Origin: Harmothoe impar
Lineage: Eukaryota; Annelida; Polychaeta; Phyllodocida; Polynoidae
Assembly: GCA_947462335.1 (NCBI GenBank)
Contig: OX381717.1
Coordinates: forward strand, 45,861,523-45,925,522
Direction of reading: 5' to 3'
Length of the DNA: 64,000 bases
Both the position numbers and the translations under genes were made by a program. The notes under the pieces are model-generated. The model ran no database searches, had not been told where the DNA came from, and worked only from the letters and a program-made list of their open reading frames with translations. Positions 7,392 to 17,579 of this stretch are shown here, piece by piece; positions within the stretch are counted from its first letter, which is position 1, and every line of letters begins with the position of its first letter.

Positions 7392-9803
7392 ATGGCAGCC
7401 CGTGTAGATGGCAAATGCACGGCCCCGGAGAAGGCTGAGGCCTCCGACGGGGAAGACCGAGTTCTCGAGTCTGACACGGAAATGGACACTACCAGTGCTC
7501 CAACCGTCGGTCAAGGCTCGGCTTCGGTACCAACAGAACCTAACCCTGAGGGGTCGGGTGATGTTGTTCCGAAAACAGAACCTGGTCTGGGTGGTAGTAA
7601 TACCAACCAGGAGAAGAACCCTGCTGGGGGATCTTCTCCGAAACCCGCCGGTGTAGTGGCAAAAGAACCGACGGTCCCTGATGGTGATTCATCAGACGGG
7701 TCCACGGTTCGTGTCAAGACCAAACGGAAGCGGAAGCCTAAGAGGAGGATTGTATCTTCCCCTGAAACTCCTGCTACCGAAGAGGTCGCACCGACTGAGG
7801 CAGAAAGGCTCAAAGCTGTTGCTGATAGAGTATCCAAGGCGGAAGCCGAAGGATGGTCTGTCGCAGAGAGCAGGGCCAATCGCCGCCTCCGCGCCAAGGC
7901 AGCGCATGTTCGTCTGAACTTGTGTCTCCGTGATGATGACCGGAAGAACCTGAGCCTTTCTGACTTAGTTCAGGAAAATGGCAAAATGGCTCTTCCTGCA
8001 CCTCACACGACCGAGGGTTCGGATGACGAAGACTGGTTGACAGGTGACTCCCACCCCATTGACTGGTACCTCGTGTACCTCAGGGCAGTGTTGGACGGGA
8101 ATAAACCTAACATCCACAAGTCATGCCGCTCCAAGCTGAAATATGCTTGGAAGAACTACGTGCCAGGGGATCCCTGCCCGTATGTTCGCTGTCAGCGCCT
8201 GAAAGGGACTGCGACAGCCGCAAAACGGTGGCCAAACCTGTTCAAGTTTGCCCGTCATTTAGTAGAAAAGCACATGAATGTGCGTCCCTACTTGTACTGT
8301 GTGAGTGGGAGTACGTCTACTTCCTGCCCTGAGTACAGTGGCGGCGAGCTATTCCGTTGCCAACGGAGGTCTGGTTTGGTAAGGCATCTTTGCGACAATA
8401 AGGGCGTTCACAAGCGCACTATTAGTCGTGGAGTTGAGGCTGCACTGAAGGTTTGGGGGTGCCACAAACGTGTAGGAAATCTACAGTATAAGTGGCGTAC
8501 CAACAAACTTAAACAGTGGAATTACCTCACGGAAGCTGACTGGGAGAGATTGTGTAAGGGCGCCAAGTGCGAACAAACCGATCTCGGGCCAGATACAGAA
8601 ACTCCGATGCCCACTGTCAAAAAGGATACCCCTCCTAAGAAGAAAGATCTGAAAAGGGGCCGCCAGTCATCCAAGGATGATACCAAAGGTGGGCGTGACC
8701 GTTCCCGCAGTGAACCTGCGAAGAAACGTGTCGCCACCGCCAGGGTAACATCTGAGGTCGACCGTAGCCAAACCGTCGGTACCGTCACGGTATCTTCGGT
8801 TGCATTGCCCCCGGTTGCTGATCAACTGCCCCGGCAGGAGAGACAGAAACTGGGTGATGCACTGGCTATTGTTCAGAACTCTTTGGGTGACGAGCAGGCG
8901 GGTCAGGTTGCTGCTGACTATGTCAAGCAGTACAAGTGGAGCCAGAAGCAAAAGAAAGCTTTGGCTACACAGGAGGGTATCTCACCTGTCAGTGACGCTG
9001 AACAGGTAGAGGTACAACAGCCGGATGGGGCGTCAGCCCAGCCGACTGCTCCACCCCAGCACGGAGCAACCTCTGACCCCGCAAGGGATGACGAGGTGAC
9101 TCCAGTACCTGAGCACAGGGCTGTTGACGAAGGGCTAGCAGGGTTACCTGTGTTGCCTGGAGACGGACCTGCTTATGACACTGGATTCTCTGACACTCTA
9201 GTCCCCGGATTTGAGTGCTACAGGGCGAAAATGGCTGAAAACGCAAGTAAGCTACTCCAGTTTCAGGTTTCTTTCTTGGAGAAGTCCTACTTTGAGCAGT
9301 ACAAGTTGCTCAGAGAACAGGCTATCCGGGAAGGAAAAGCTTGGGTTGCTGAACGCACCAGAGTCCTTGCCGAGCGTGAGGCGAATCTGGATCAAGATCA
9401 TGCCCTCTGGAGGGCTACGATCGATCAGCTTGAATCGAGGTTGACAACTTGTGACGCCAAGTTCTTCCGACAGTTCGGGCTAAAGCTGACAGAGTGGGAG
9501 AGAACTGGTTTTCCAGATCTCCAGTCCAGGTTGGGGCTTGCCGCAAGGCCTGCTCCTCCTGTGACCCCAGTACTGTCAGTACACCCACCTAGGTATGAGA
9601 TGCCATTCTCTTTCATGGCACACTCTACCCGGGTGGTCAGTGGCGGGGAACCTACTGCGGCGCCGAGTACCCTCTCGGTAGCTCCAGGTGGAGCCCTTCC
9701 TCTCCAGGTGGAGGCTGCTGTGGTTTGCACCACGGAGGCCCCTCCTGGAGGAAGTCCTGATGGGGAAGGAAAGCCATCCGGCGGTGTCCCTATGGACACC
9801 TAA
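7392..9803 (+). CDS. ORF3 of the gypsy element: basic, Cys/His-containing protein of unknown function
   Basis: An intact ORF of 803 aa in the place where env-like genes sit, but with no signal peptide or membrane segment, so it is not an envelope protein. Visible regions: acidic, Pro/Gly/Thr-rich N terminus (1-105); Arg/Lys cluster resembling a nuclear localisation signal (KTKRKRKPKRR near 109-119); a Cys/His region with C262-x4-C267-x21-H289-x4-H294 and C312-x10-C323-x8-H332-x7-H340, compatible with two atypical zinc fingers; a second basic stretch at about 405-450; and an amphipathic, probably coiled-coil segment at about 615-685. Start ATG is in good context (ggtATGg). It shares the accgtcggt-type word use of gag-pol and the LTR. 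I do not recognise the family. A nucleic-acid-binding accessory protein is inference. Confidence 0.75.
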   Translation: MAARVDGKCTAPEKAEASDGEDRVLESDTEMDTTSAPTVGQGSASVPTEPNPEGSGDVVPKTEPGLGGSNTNQEKNPAGGSSPKPAGVVAKEPTVPDGDSSDGSTVRVKTKRKRKPKRRIVSSPETPATEEVAPTEAERLKAVADRVSKAEAEGWSVAESRANRRLRAKAAHVRLNLCLRDDDRKNLSLSDLVQENGKMALPAPHTTEGSDDEDWLTGDSHPIDWYLVYLRAVLDGNKPNIHKSCRSKLKYAWKNYVPGDPCPYVRCQRLKGTATAAKRWPNLFKFARHLVEKHMNVRPYLYCVSGSTSTSCPEYSGGELFRCQRRSGLVRHLCDNKGVHKRTISRGVEAALKVWGCHKRVGNLQYKWRTNKLKQWNYLTEADWERLCKGAKCEQTDLGPDTETPMPTVKKDTPPKKKDLKRGRQSSKDDTKGGRDRSRSEPAKKRVATARVTSEVDRSQTVGTVTVSSVALPPVADQLPRQERQKLGDALAIVQNSLGDEQAGQVAADYVKQYKWSQKQKKALATQEGISPVSDAEQVEVQQPDGASAQPTAPPQHGATSDPARDDEVTPVPEHRAVDEGLAGLPVLPGDGPAYDTGFSDTLVPGFECYRAKMAENASKLLQFQVSFLEKSYFEQYKLLREQAIREGKAWVAERTRVLAEREANLDQDHALWRATIDQLESRLTTCDAKFFRQFGLKLTEWERTGFPDLQSRLGLAARPAPPVTPVLSVHPPRYEMPFSFMAHSTRVVSGGEPTAAPSTLSVAPGGALPLQVEAAVVCTTEAPPGGSPDGEGKPSGGVPMDT

Positions 9804-10736
9804 GGATGGTCCCCTGTCAGGCCCTCTGGGGTGCACTGTTCCGCCCCTCGGAGGTAAAACTAAACCATCGACGCAGCTACACGCCCCTGGACAACCGAAG
9901 CAGACCGACGGTGCTGTCGTGACTTAACGTAGTCTCTACTGCCACCAAACTGGAAGCAGCCTGATGTCTTCAACCGTGGTTTACACCTAAGCCACAACCG
10001 TCGGTGCTCTACTACTGTCCAGGGCTCCTGATCCTGTGGTCACTATATTACTGTGTGACCTATAAACTATTATATGGATCATCCTCCTGTGATACTTATT
10101 TATAGGGAGGCACGGACCTACCTTTTTATATTTATATTTCACAAGAGATGGAAGCACTATACCGGTGCTGGACTCTATCCATCTCTACCACCATAAACTG
10201 CTAGGTACTGGAGTACCGCCCCTAATAAGGATGACGATCTATCCCACCTTATTTAGGATACGCTACTATGGATTTTTATATATAAACTTTTCTACGCCAA
10301 AGGAAGTGGGAACTGCTATAGTTCCAATTATAAAACTTTTCTTCGCCAAAGGAAGTGAGAGCTATTATAGTTCTATTATTTATATATAAGGACACTAACT
10401 CCACACGGATTCGCACCATTGCTGAATGTAGTAGGTGATGTGTTGAGTTTCCAAGGTGGTTATTTGGTGCCTTTACTTTTAACTGATACTAGTCTAGGAC
10501 TATCAGTTGGACAGTTTTTATATCATGTGCCTACGGGACTATGGTTTGATACCAAAGACTATACTGTTGATATAAACTGTTATATACATGTTAACTTGGT
10601 TGTTCATGTATGTATGCCTGTTGTTACTATGAGTAGAAATGTTACTTGTTGATAAATAGATATACGTGGTATATAATGTATCCAAGAGGTATTATTATTA
10701 TAAAACCAACCCTTCCTACATTCTTAAGGGGGGTAG
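9804..10736 (+). other. 3' untranslated region and polypurine tract of the retrotransposon
   Basis: AT-rich, no convincing ORF. A duplicated segment at about 10282-10375 repeats cgccaaaggaagtg followed by tatagtt (two copies about 50 bases apart). The region ends with the purine-rich aaggggggtag at 10726-10736 directly before the LTR, the expected plus-strand primer site. Confidence 0.65.
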
Positions 10737-11260
10737 TGTAACGGGTTGACTATAAAGTCTAACTTTTATTGTTATATATCTATTGTATGTTGTATGATGT
10801 AAGACAACACGGTTCTATTGTGTTTAATAACTGTTTTATTCATCTAACTAGTGTCGTCGGTTCGTTACATACACCGACTCCTCTAGTTCGGTTATCTATA
10901 CGGTAGTGTACCGGTACCACCTTCGGTTACCGTCGGTAGTTGTTACATAAGCATTTTACATAACTAAACCTAACAGGTGGCGCTGCTAGTACGGTCACGT
11001 GGCTATGCAGCGCTGTATATAAGACGGCTACTTCTCCATTGGAAGTCAGTCAGGTTTGGGACTGTCGTGACATGACCACCCTGTGCTCACGGGCTTAACT
11101 CTATGCTATAGGGTTGCCCCACTGTATTATATATCTGTTCTGATCTTGTATATCCGCTGGTTATACTTGTACTATAATACACAAGAGTTACCTTTACAAT
11201 AAAGTCGCCGTATATTAAAGTCTAATTTACCTTGTCTGGTTTTTGTACTCAAGTGTTACA
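10737..11260 (+). repeat. 3' LTR of the Ty3/gypsy element
   Basis: 524 bp beginning TGTAAC and ending GTTACA, which are mutual inverted repeats. A TATA box (TATATAAG) lies at 11016-11023 and an AATAAA polyadenylation signal at 11198-11203, as expected for U3 and R. It is preceded by a polypurine tract. No second LTR is in the window for comparison. Confidence 0.85.
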
Positions 11261-11917
11261 TACGTAGTAAGAGACCAACTACAGTTAATATGGCAATAAT
11301 TACGGGGAAATTGGGTCACTTACGACCTTTGTATACTGAATTGCATGTATATTTTTCTACATTTATTCAGAAAACAAAGGTTGTAATTGATTTTCTCAGT
11401 TCAAAACTGGAAATAAATGCCCAAATAGTTGATTTATTCCATCCTAATGGTCACTAAATGAATCTTTTATATTTTTAGTTGCTTATATCACACAATATAC
11501 ACAACTTGCTGTTGCCCAGCAACAGTGAAAGTTCGGCTAAAATAAAAATTTCAGTCATTTCCCCCTCAAATTAACCCCTTTTACAAGTAAGCATAATTTT
11601 GTAAAAATATCCAAAATGTACCTATACGATAGGAATTATATAAGATGGTTAGAAAAAATCCACAAAGTAAGTTGTATTAATGATAAAATACATTGGGGTT
11701 ACAATTTTCACATCACTTACGACCTTTGTATAGTGAGAAAAGCATCATTTTCTCAGTTACGACCTTTGTATACTGAGCTATTACATCCCAGAAAAAGGTC
11801 ATTTTTAAAAAATTCCAAAAATTGACAAAAATTTATTGGATAAAGAAAAATATCAAAGAATAAAATAAAAGTCTTATTTTTTCACTTACAACCTGTATAC
11901 TGAGGTGACGATATACA
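11261..11917. repeat. AT-rich spacer with four copies of a tacgacctttgtatactga word
   Basis: No gene seen. The word occurs near 11322, 11720, 11758 and (decayed) 11885, always in the same orientation and usually after a run ending in 't' or 'cag'. Homology of the LDLa paralogue A to copies B and C stops at about 11918, so this block is an insertion relative to them. Confidence 0.45.
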
Positions 11918-12012
11918 ATAGAGAGCCATGAATATAGTTCATGACTTGAGTTTCAATTTTTGATTGTCAGCATTAAACCTTTTCTCTAATATTTCACCAA
12001 ATCAACCCTTAC

Positions 12013-12308
12013 CATTTTCACTCAGCTCTGCTTCACAGATCCTCTGACAGTCATCATTATCATCTGCTGTTGATCTCTTCAATGCGAGGATAAGGTTATC
12101 ACTCAAGCTTCCTGTTAAAGACATTTGGGATGATTATATGTTAAACAATTCCTTGCCCACTTTTATGGTCTATGTATTACAGGGCATTACTTTGCCACCT
12201 TTATTCCTGTACCATAATGATATGAGTTAACTTGCCTTCAGTGCAGACTGAGAATAAACAGAGGACTAGGAGGAACGCAGCCACCAGACTCCTGATAAAT
12301 GCCCCCAT
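12013..12308 (-). CDS. LDLa-family gene, copy A: exons 1 and 2 only
   Basis: Two exons homologous to complete copies B and C. Exon 1 (12236-12308) starts with ATG and encodes a 24-residue hydrophobic signal peptide (MGAFIRSLV...FSVCTE); its donor is GC (GAAG/GCAAGT). Exon 2 (12013-12111, 99 nt) encodes a 32-residue acidic segment with CQRIC and ends at a GTAAGG donor. Phases match (phase 1 at each junction). The LDLa exon expected about 190 bp further on is not present; homology breaks at about 11918 and the Ty3 element lies beyond. The gene is either split by insertions, with exon 3 beyond the left edge, or broken. Exons 1-2 show no damage. Confidence 0.7.
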
Positions 12309-12459
12309 TATTGATGATCAAATCTGCAAAATGACAAAAAGTAAGCTCATCAATATAACAGATAAGTGATTAATGTGAAACTGATACTAATATCAGGAGG
12401 AGGGCAAACATAAATTAATGCTGCTTTACATAGCTTAGCAACCAGGCATACCAAATGCA

Positions 12460-12713
12460 GGTCTAGGATGTATGTCCTTGTAACAGGGCGTATATCTGAC
12501 CACGGCTCGACCAAGTGTAACGCACAGAGGGGCCTGACCTGCCTTATATACAGGCTGGCCTGCCCAACTAGGCACCCACCCACCTGGGGGTTGCCTCCCC
12601 TCCTACTACTAGAGCGGGGGGAGGGGGTTTGGAGTAAGGTTGAGAGTGTGTGTGTATGTCCCCCTCCCACCTCACCCTGTGACTAGCGGTGCCAGTCAGG
12701 CAGGGGTGGGTGT
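12460..12713. mobile_element. 254-bp insertion flanked by an 11-bp target duplication
   Basis: The 11 bases taccaaatgca occur at 12449-12459 and again at 12714-12724. Copies B and C of the duplicated region have one uninterrupted version of this site (near 19218 and 23198), so the insert entered copy A after duplication or was never in B/C. A long direct duplication fits LINE-type retrotransposition of a SINE-like unit. No poly-A tail is seen; the insert is GC-rich compared with its surroundings. Confidence 0.55.
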
Positions 12714-12724
12714 TACCAAATGCA

Positions 12725-13670
12725 TCATATTTACTTCAAACTATAGTTCTAATATCATTTGGAGTACACATGCTGAGAATTATGTGAACATAAAATGCCT
12801 TCAGGAATTCTCAATAATATTAAATCCCTTGTAAAGGTGCATTAAATGTTGTATCACAATTACTGTATAGCATGCATGGGTGCAAGGAAATGAAATAGAT
12901 TTATGTATATGCCATACAACATGGACCCTGTATTTATGTAACAAATATACTACAATAGTTGTATTCCATACATCCCCACAAAATAGAAACAGATGATAAT
13001 TATAATCTGTCAATTTAGACGGATATCATTTACCCTTTGGTGTAAACTTTTCTATGAAGCCGCCTGGGTTTACATACCGTAGCCTATGAAAGTGGTCTTG
13101 TCTGTGTCGAGATCATTGTCTACTGGTTTCTGTGATAATGTGACTCTCACCCACCTCCATACCATGGGGTAGGACAACCAAATTGTTCCCGATAATTGCG
13201 CCAGATAATGCCATGGATGTGGTTCGCCTAGGGCTAGTTGTGCATGCGGGCTACTATAGTCAGCCCTAAATAATGGACTGCCTGGCACTATTACTAGAAT
13301 AAATACCCCCAATCAAAGGAGTATGAGTCTATGCGATGTATGACCCAGTGTCCGGTAGTGTAGGGCCTTTGGGGCTGCTATATTGGGCAGAACACCCCTG
13401 ATGGCCATGTTCGATTTGACACATGTTATCTCGTATCTTCCCCCTTTCACATCCGAGAATAATGGTCACTGATAAAACTGGTAGGGGTGATACCCTGCAA
13501 CCCATCCCACACCTCCCTACTATACTTGGTGTAAAGTGATTGCACTAGCCTGATTAGTCTATCCAGATAAGGGATTACCCAGAGCGCAGTTGGCCACAGG
13601 GGTCTTTTGTCCAATAGTTTTGTGACCTGTCTCACCCGTATAGTGAATGTAGCCAAAAATAACTTTTTAA
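12725..13670. other. upstream flank of LDLa copy A, no gene seen
   Basis: Sequence up to about 13330 is related to the 5' flanks of copies B (19220-19790) and C (23200-23880), for example the shared 'gcctgggaaaatggtcttgt'-type block near 13070-13110, 19580 and 23570. These flanks may hold promoter or 5' UTR sequence; no start site can be fixed. Confidence 0.4.
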
Positions 13671-13742
13671 CCCCTTCACCACTGGATTTCTTGTAACTCA
13701 ATGCAATTTTGTGCAATATGTTGGCTTACTGGGTGGAAGGGG
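13671..13742. mobile_element. 72-bp MITE with TTAA target site
   Basis: The ends ccccttcaccac and gtggaaggggt-type complement are inverted repeats, and TTAA flanks both sides (13667-13670 and 13743-13746). The TTAA duplication and CCC start are typical of piggyBac-type elements; the repeat is imperfect. Confidence 0.45.
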
Positions 13743-14029
13743 TTAATGTAAACAGAATACCAGATTTCTCTCAGTATTGGTATCGATCTACTGACAGACA
13801 GACAGACACACTGTATCAAGTGACGTCACAATTGGAGGGATGGGGGAAACTTGAGGCGAGAAATGACCCTGACCTTATTAGTCTTTCCACGGTTATTTCC
13901 TGGTATTTGCTCAGACCTGCTTAGTGTTGAACTTCTCGTGAACCTATGTCTATGTATTCCATTAATCAGCCCATATCATTACCTAAAGTAGGACATACAA
14001 AGAAGGCCATATTATGATCACTCTAAAGT

Positions 14030-14121
14030 TACTGTAAATTTTCCCGCTATACATATTTTTGCGATTTTCGCGATTTTTAAAAATTGCGAAAATATGTACA
14101 GAGCGAAAATTTATACAGTAT
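14030..14121. mobile_element. palindromic MITE of about 92 bp
   Basis: Inverted arms run from tactgtaaatttt at 14030 to aaaatttatacagta at 14120, with a central self-complementary cgcgattttt/aaaaattgcg. No coding potential. Confidence 0.5.
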
Positions 14122-15750
14122 AGTCATACTACTAAAATTTTCCAAAAAATTAATCATGAATTAATGGACTTTTTAGCAAAATCGCGAAAACTTATTTTAT
14201 CCATGCAAAAATAACTACATTTACCGTATTTTTTATTTAACAATGGGGATAGGAGGATTTTCATAGAATCATGCAATGATTATCCACCTCCCCCCTCAGA
14301 AAGAGACTTTCCGATCCCACTTTGAACTTTAGAAACATGCTGCCTTTTCACAGAAAATGGTTGACATTCTTTTTGGTATTTCAAAGTTTTCCCTGACACA
14401 CCTCTTTCAGTTTTCCTCACAATATATGAAATTCTTTGTCATTCTCTGACCTGAAACAAATATGTCTTTTTTTCTGATGGTGGCACCCTGTAGTATTACA
14501 CTTGCATCTATCATTTAAGCCACAGTATCCCTGTGCCCTGGTGGAGGGTATAGCGTTTTTACCCCAGGGGGATCTACTTCCGCCACTAATTGATAATGGC
14601 CAGATGCCCTCCCCCCTGTACCATAATTAGGGTTGGTCTTCATGTAATGGGAGAGAATTTAAGTTCCCACTGCTCCTACATCACAGGGCCGGCTCTTACC
14701 GGCAAACAAGGCCTCTACATGGTTAGGTAGTCGCGCCATGATAACACTATTACTCCTACTGTATACTTTCATTGTATTTCAGTTCTAGTATTCTGCAGTT
14801 TTGACTATTATAATAAATGCACTGAAAAACCAGCCCAATGGACAGGTCACCACTGCAGACGGCTTTTGCCTTATAATATGGAGCATGTTCAGTGTATTTC
14901 ATTTAAAGTCTAATATGAATAAATCAAGAAATTCTGAGCTGAATTCAGATAGGAGTTACTGCTTTTAAAGTATACACACCTCTTTTGGGTACTATGCAAT
15001 AGTTCAAAGTTTCAGATGTTACAGTTTTGGGTATTACATACATACACATGCCTTGTTGGGAATGCTGACGGACAATTGATAATTATTAGGCTACCAACAA
15101 TAAATGAATAATGGCCAGTAAAGAAAAAAAAGGGTGGTGCCGTCTCATGTTCATCATGTATACTAAATGTCTTAAATCTTCTGTAAATAATCAATAAATA
15201 ATCTTAAATAAATAGAATTTAGAATTGGAAAGATTTTCTTGTCCACGTTCCCACTGGAGTTTGTCCCAACGAGCATTGTAACTGTCTCCAATGCATTTCA
15301 CTTGTAGGGACTGGGGCGCATCCCACTCAGCATGCAGCTTTGTGGGATACAGCCCCAGCCCCAACTCATGAAATACAAGAGAGACAGTATAAATGGGCGT
15401 TGTGTTGTGTTGGGTATTCCCTCTGCTGTATTCTAGTAACGGTTTCACATTAATTGTTTATCAGTTATATTGATGCAAGAGGTGCCTGTAAAGAAGATTA
15501 CATTCTGATGCTAAAATATTCCCAACAGATTTAAGAAGGAAATACTTGCAAGGAATACTTACCTATAGGTTGGTTACAATGAATGGACTTGAGTTAATAC
15601 TAGTAAGTAATAAGAGAACCAGAGCTGTGGATGGTCCACTGCTAAAATTGTATCCATCTCACCCTCTGAGAGTAAGGAAATCTCCTCCAAAAGCCACCTT
15701 TCATGAGTAAAATAAAATTCCAGGTCATGTGAGAAATGAGACTGAAGTAT
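14122..15750. other. intergenic, no gene seen
   Basis: AT-rich unique-looking sequence with no ORF of coding character, splice-like structure or clear repeat. Confidence 0.4.
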
Positions 15751-15756
15751 CTTTAA

Positions 15757-16442
15757 CCCTTTCGTGCCCAGAACTCCAAAAGTGCGCGCTTTTACACCTA
15801 TATATGTTCAGCAGAGCACCCTGGGTGCCATAGGGCTCTGATTGGGGTCATTTTAGGACTGAATTAAGTACAATTACATAGGCTTTCTAACGATACCAGA
15901 TATCCTATTATGGCATGTCTGTGTGTGTTGATGGGATGTTGGACTAGAAAATATTATGAGTTTAAAATTGCATTAAAAGCACTAAAAGTGCGCGCTCTAG
16001 CCATAGTACAGTAGATTAATTACAGAAATATTGATAAAAAATGTAAATATTGATTAAAAAATGATTTAAAACATTTTTTTTAAGGTTTTCTCTAAAGATT
16101 CCAATTACAATGTTGATATCTTTCTATTCTTAATAGATATGCCTTCATTTAGAACCCCAAAAGGAATGTTTTCTAAGCCAATGTAGGATATTACCATCTA
16201 AAAGAGCAAAATCTGGCCCTTGGATGGCAATATTACTTGATATCAGTGAAAAGAATGTTTCTGGTTGTCATGGCAACCCAAAATAGAAGTTTGTTTTAAA
16301 TAGTATTGAAAGGGGCACTTCAATAGCTTTCATAAAATATAATATAAAGCATATCTCAGAACAAAAAAAAAATTGGTTACCCAATTTACCAATGATGATG
16401 TAAAGAAACTGACTTTCAACAATAGTTCTGGGCACGAAAGGG
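15757..16442. mobile_element. piggyBac-like non-autonomous element with TTAA duplication
   Basis: Perfect 19-bp terminal inverted repeats, ccctttcgtgcccagaact at 15757-15775 and its complement at 16424-16442, flanked by TTAA at 15753-15756 and 16443-16446. The 686-bp interior is AT-rich without an ORF. TTAA target and CCCT ends are hallmarks of piggyBac; Kolobok also uses TTAA and is the alternative. Confidence 0.75.
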
Positions 16443-17427
16443 TTAAAGGGATTATTAATTTAATATTATGTGAAATTGTCTACACAATTTTGCATATGAA
16501 TAGAAAAACAAGGAGCATTCTGATACCCACACCTTTAACCCGGATGTATGATCCCAGGACTCCCTCAGCTATCACTATCAGACTATCACCCAATGTGTTC
16601 AGAGTTGTAGTTAGTCAAAGGATGCATTTTACTTCTCCTCCTTAGATAAGGGGAAGAGGTGACATTAAATGCAGATAATCTCTTGTTAAAATCATGGTGT
16701 ACCTTTACACCCCTGTATGCATTTACATCCCTATTAAGATGAAGCAGAAATTTGACATTGTGATAAAAAGATTGATGTGAAATTTATGTAGATATGCAAA
16801 TATGGACATTATATATGCCATTACAGCCAAGGGTCGTCATTATTACATTGATAGTTCTCCCTTACTAGTGGTATCAATACAGGATGGGTTAATAGATGAA
16901 TATCCTACCGGTCAATAAACGTATAGTTTGGTGTGGGAAAAAAAGGGTCATAATTATTACTAAGGTCAATAACACCCATTGAATGTGTATGTGTCAATTT
17001 GATGTATGATCAAGTTTTTGGTATTACAGTGAATCTAGCCAAAAACAAGTGGGCCAAGAAGAAAGGGTTTTTAGTACTGGGTTTGGTCAGCAGGGGACTA
17101 CAATGGACAGAAATGTGTAAATAGGACAAAAATTCCCATTCATGGTTTTCTCTAAATCAATCTATTCTTTTTTAGACCTTTCCAATTAATGGAAAGAATC
17201 GCAAGCATTACTACACTATAACAGAACTTGAATAGCATCTTTTCTGTATCAAAACTATCACCAGAAGTTTGAAAAGATTCGTCAGTTGTGAATTCGATTT
17301 TACATAGTTATGCTCTTATATACTTGTAGTCTAGATCGATGTTTATAAGAATAGAGGAAACACAAAAGGTTATCTTAGATCTGCAATAGAAACACCAATC
17401 TAAATAAGAGTGGATGCAAAATTTGCT

Positions 17428-17433
17428 TTTATT
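17428..17433 (-). terminator. polyadenylation signal of LDLa copy B
   Basis: AATAAA on the minus strand about 150 bp after the stop codon, followed by A-rich sequence. Copy C has the same signal at the matching place. Confidence 0.65.
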
Positions 17434-17579
17434 GTACACAATTGTACACAATTAACATGCACCGTAATCAACCATTTTAAATTTCATTGTATAGGTATAT
17501 ACAGGTACTTATTTCATCCTCATGGCAAATGTGGTACCTTCATTTGAGCAATGAACAGCACCTAGATTAAAAGATGCAT

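Larger units (their letters stand above)
1..11260 (+). mobile_element. Ty3/gypsy LTR retrotransposon with extra third ORF, left LTR outside the window
   Basis: Retroelement read left to right: gag (open to the window edge), pol (protease, reverse transcriptase, RNase H, integrase), a long spacer, a third ORF at 7392-9803, a 3' untranslated region, a G-rich polypurine tract at 10726-10736 and a complete LTR at 10737-11260. The domain order with integrase after RNase H is the Ty3/gypsy order. All three ORFs are uninterrupted, which suggests a young copy. A separate terminal-inverted-repeat transposon is nested at 6381-7220. The length above 11 kb is large for this group because of ORF3 and the nested element. 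The 5' LTR, primer-binding site and left target duplication are not in the window; the five bases after the right LTR are tacgt. Confidence 0.93.

Noticed and set aside
15191..15448. 85-aa minus-strand ORF
   Set aside because: No splice context, domain or paralogue support.
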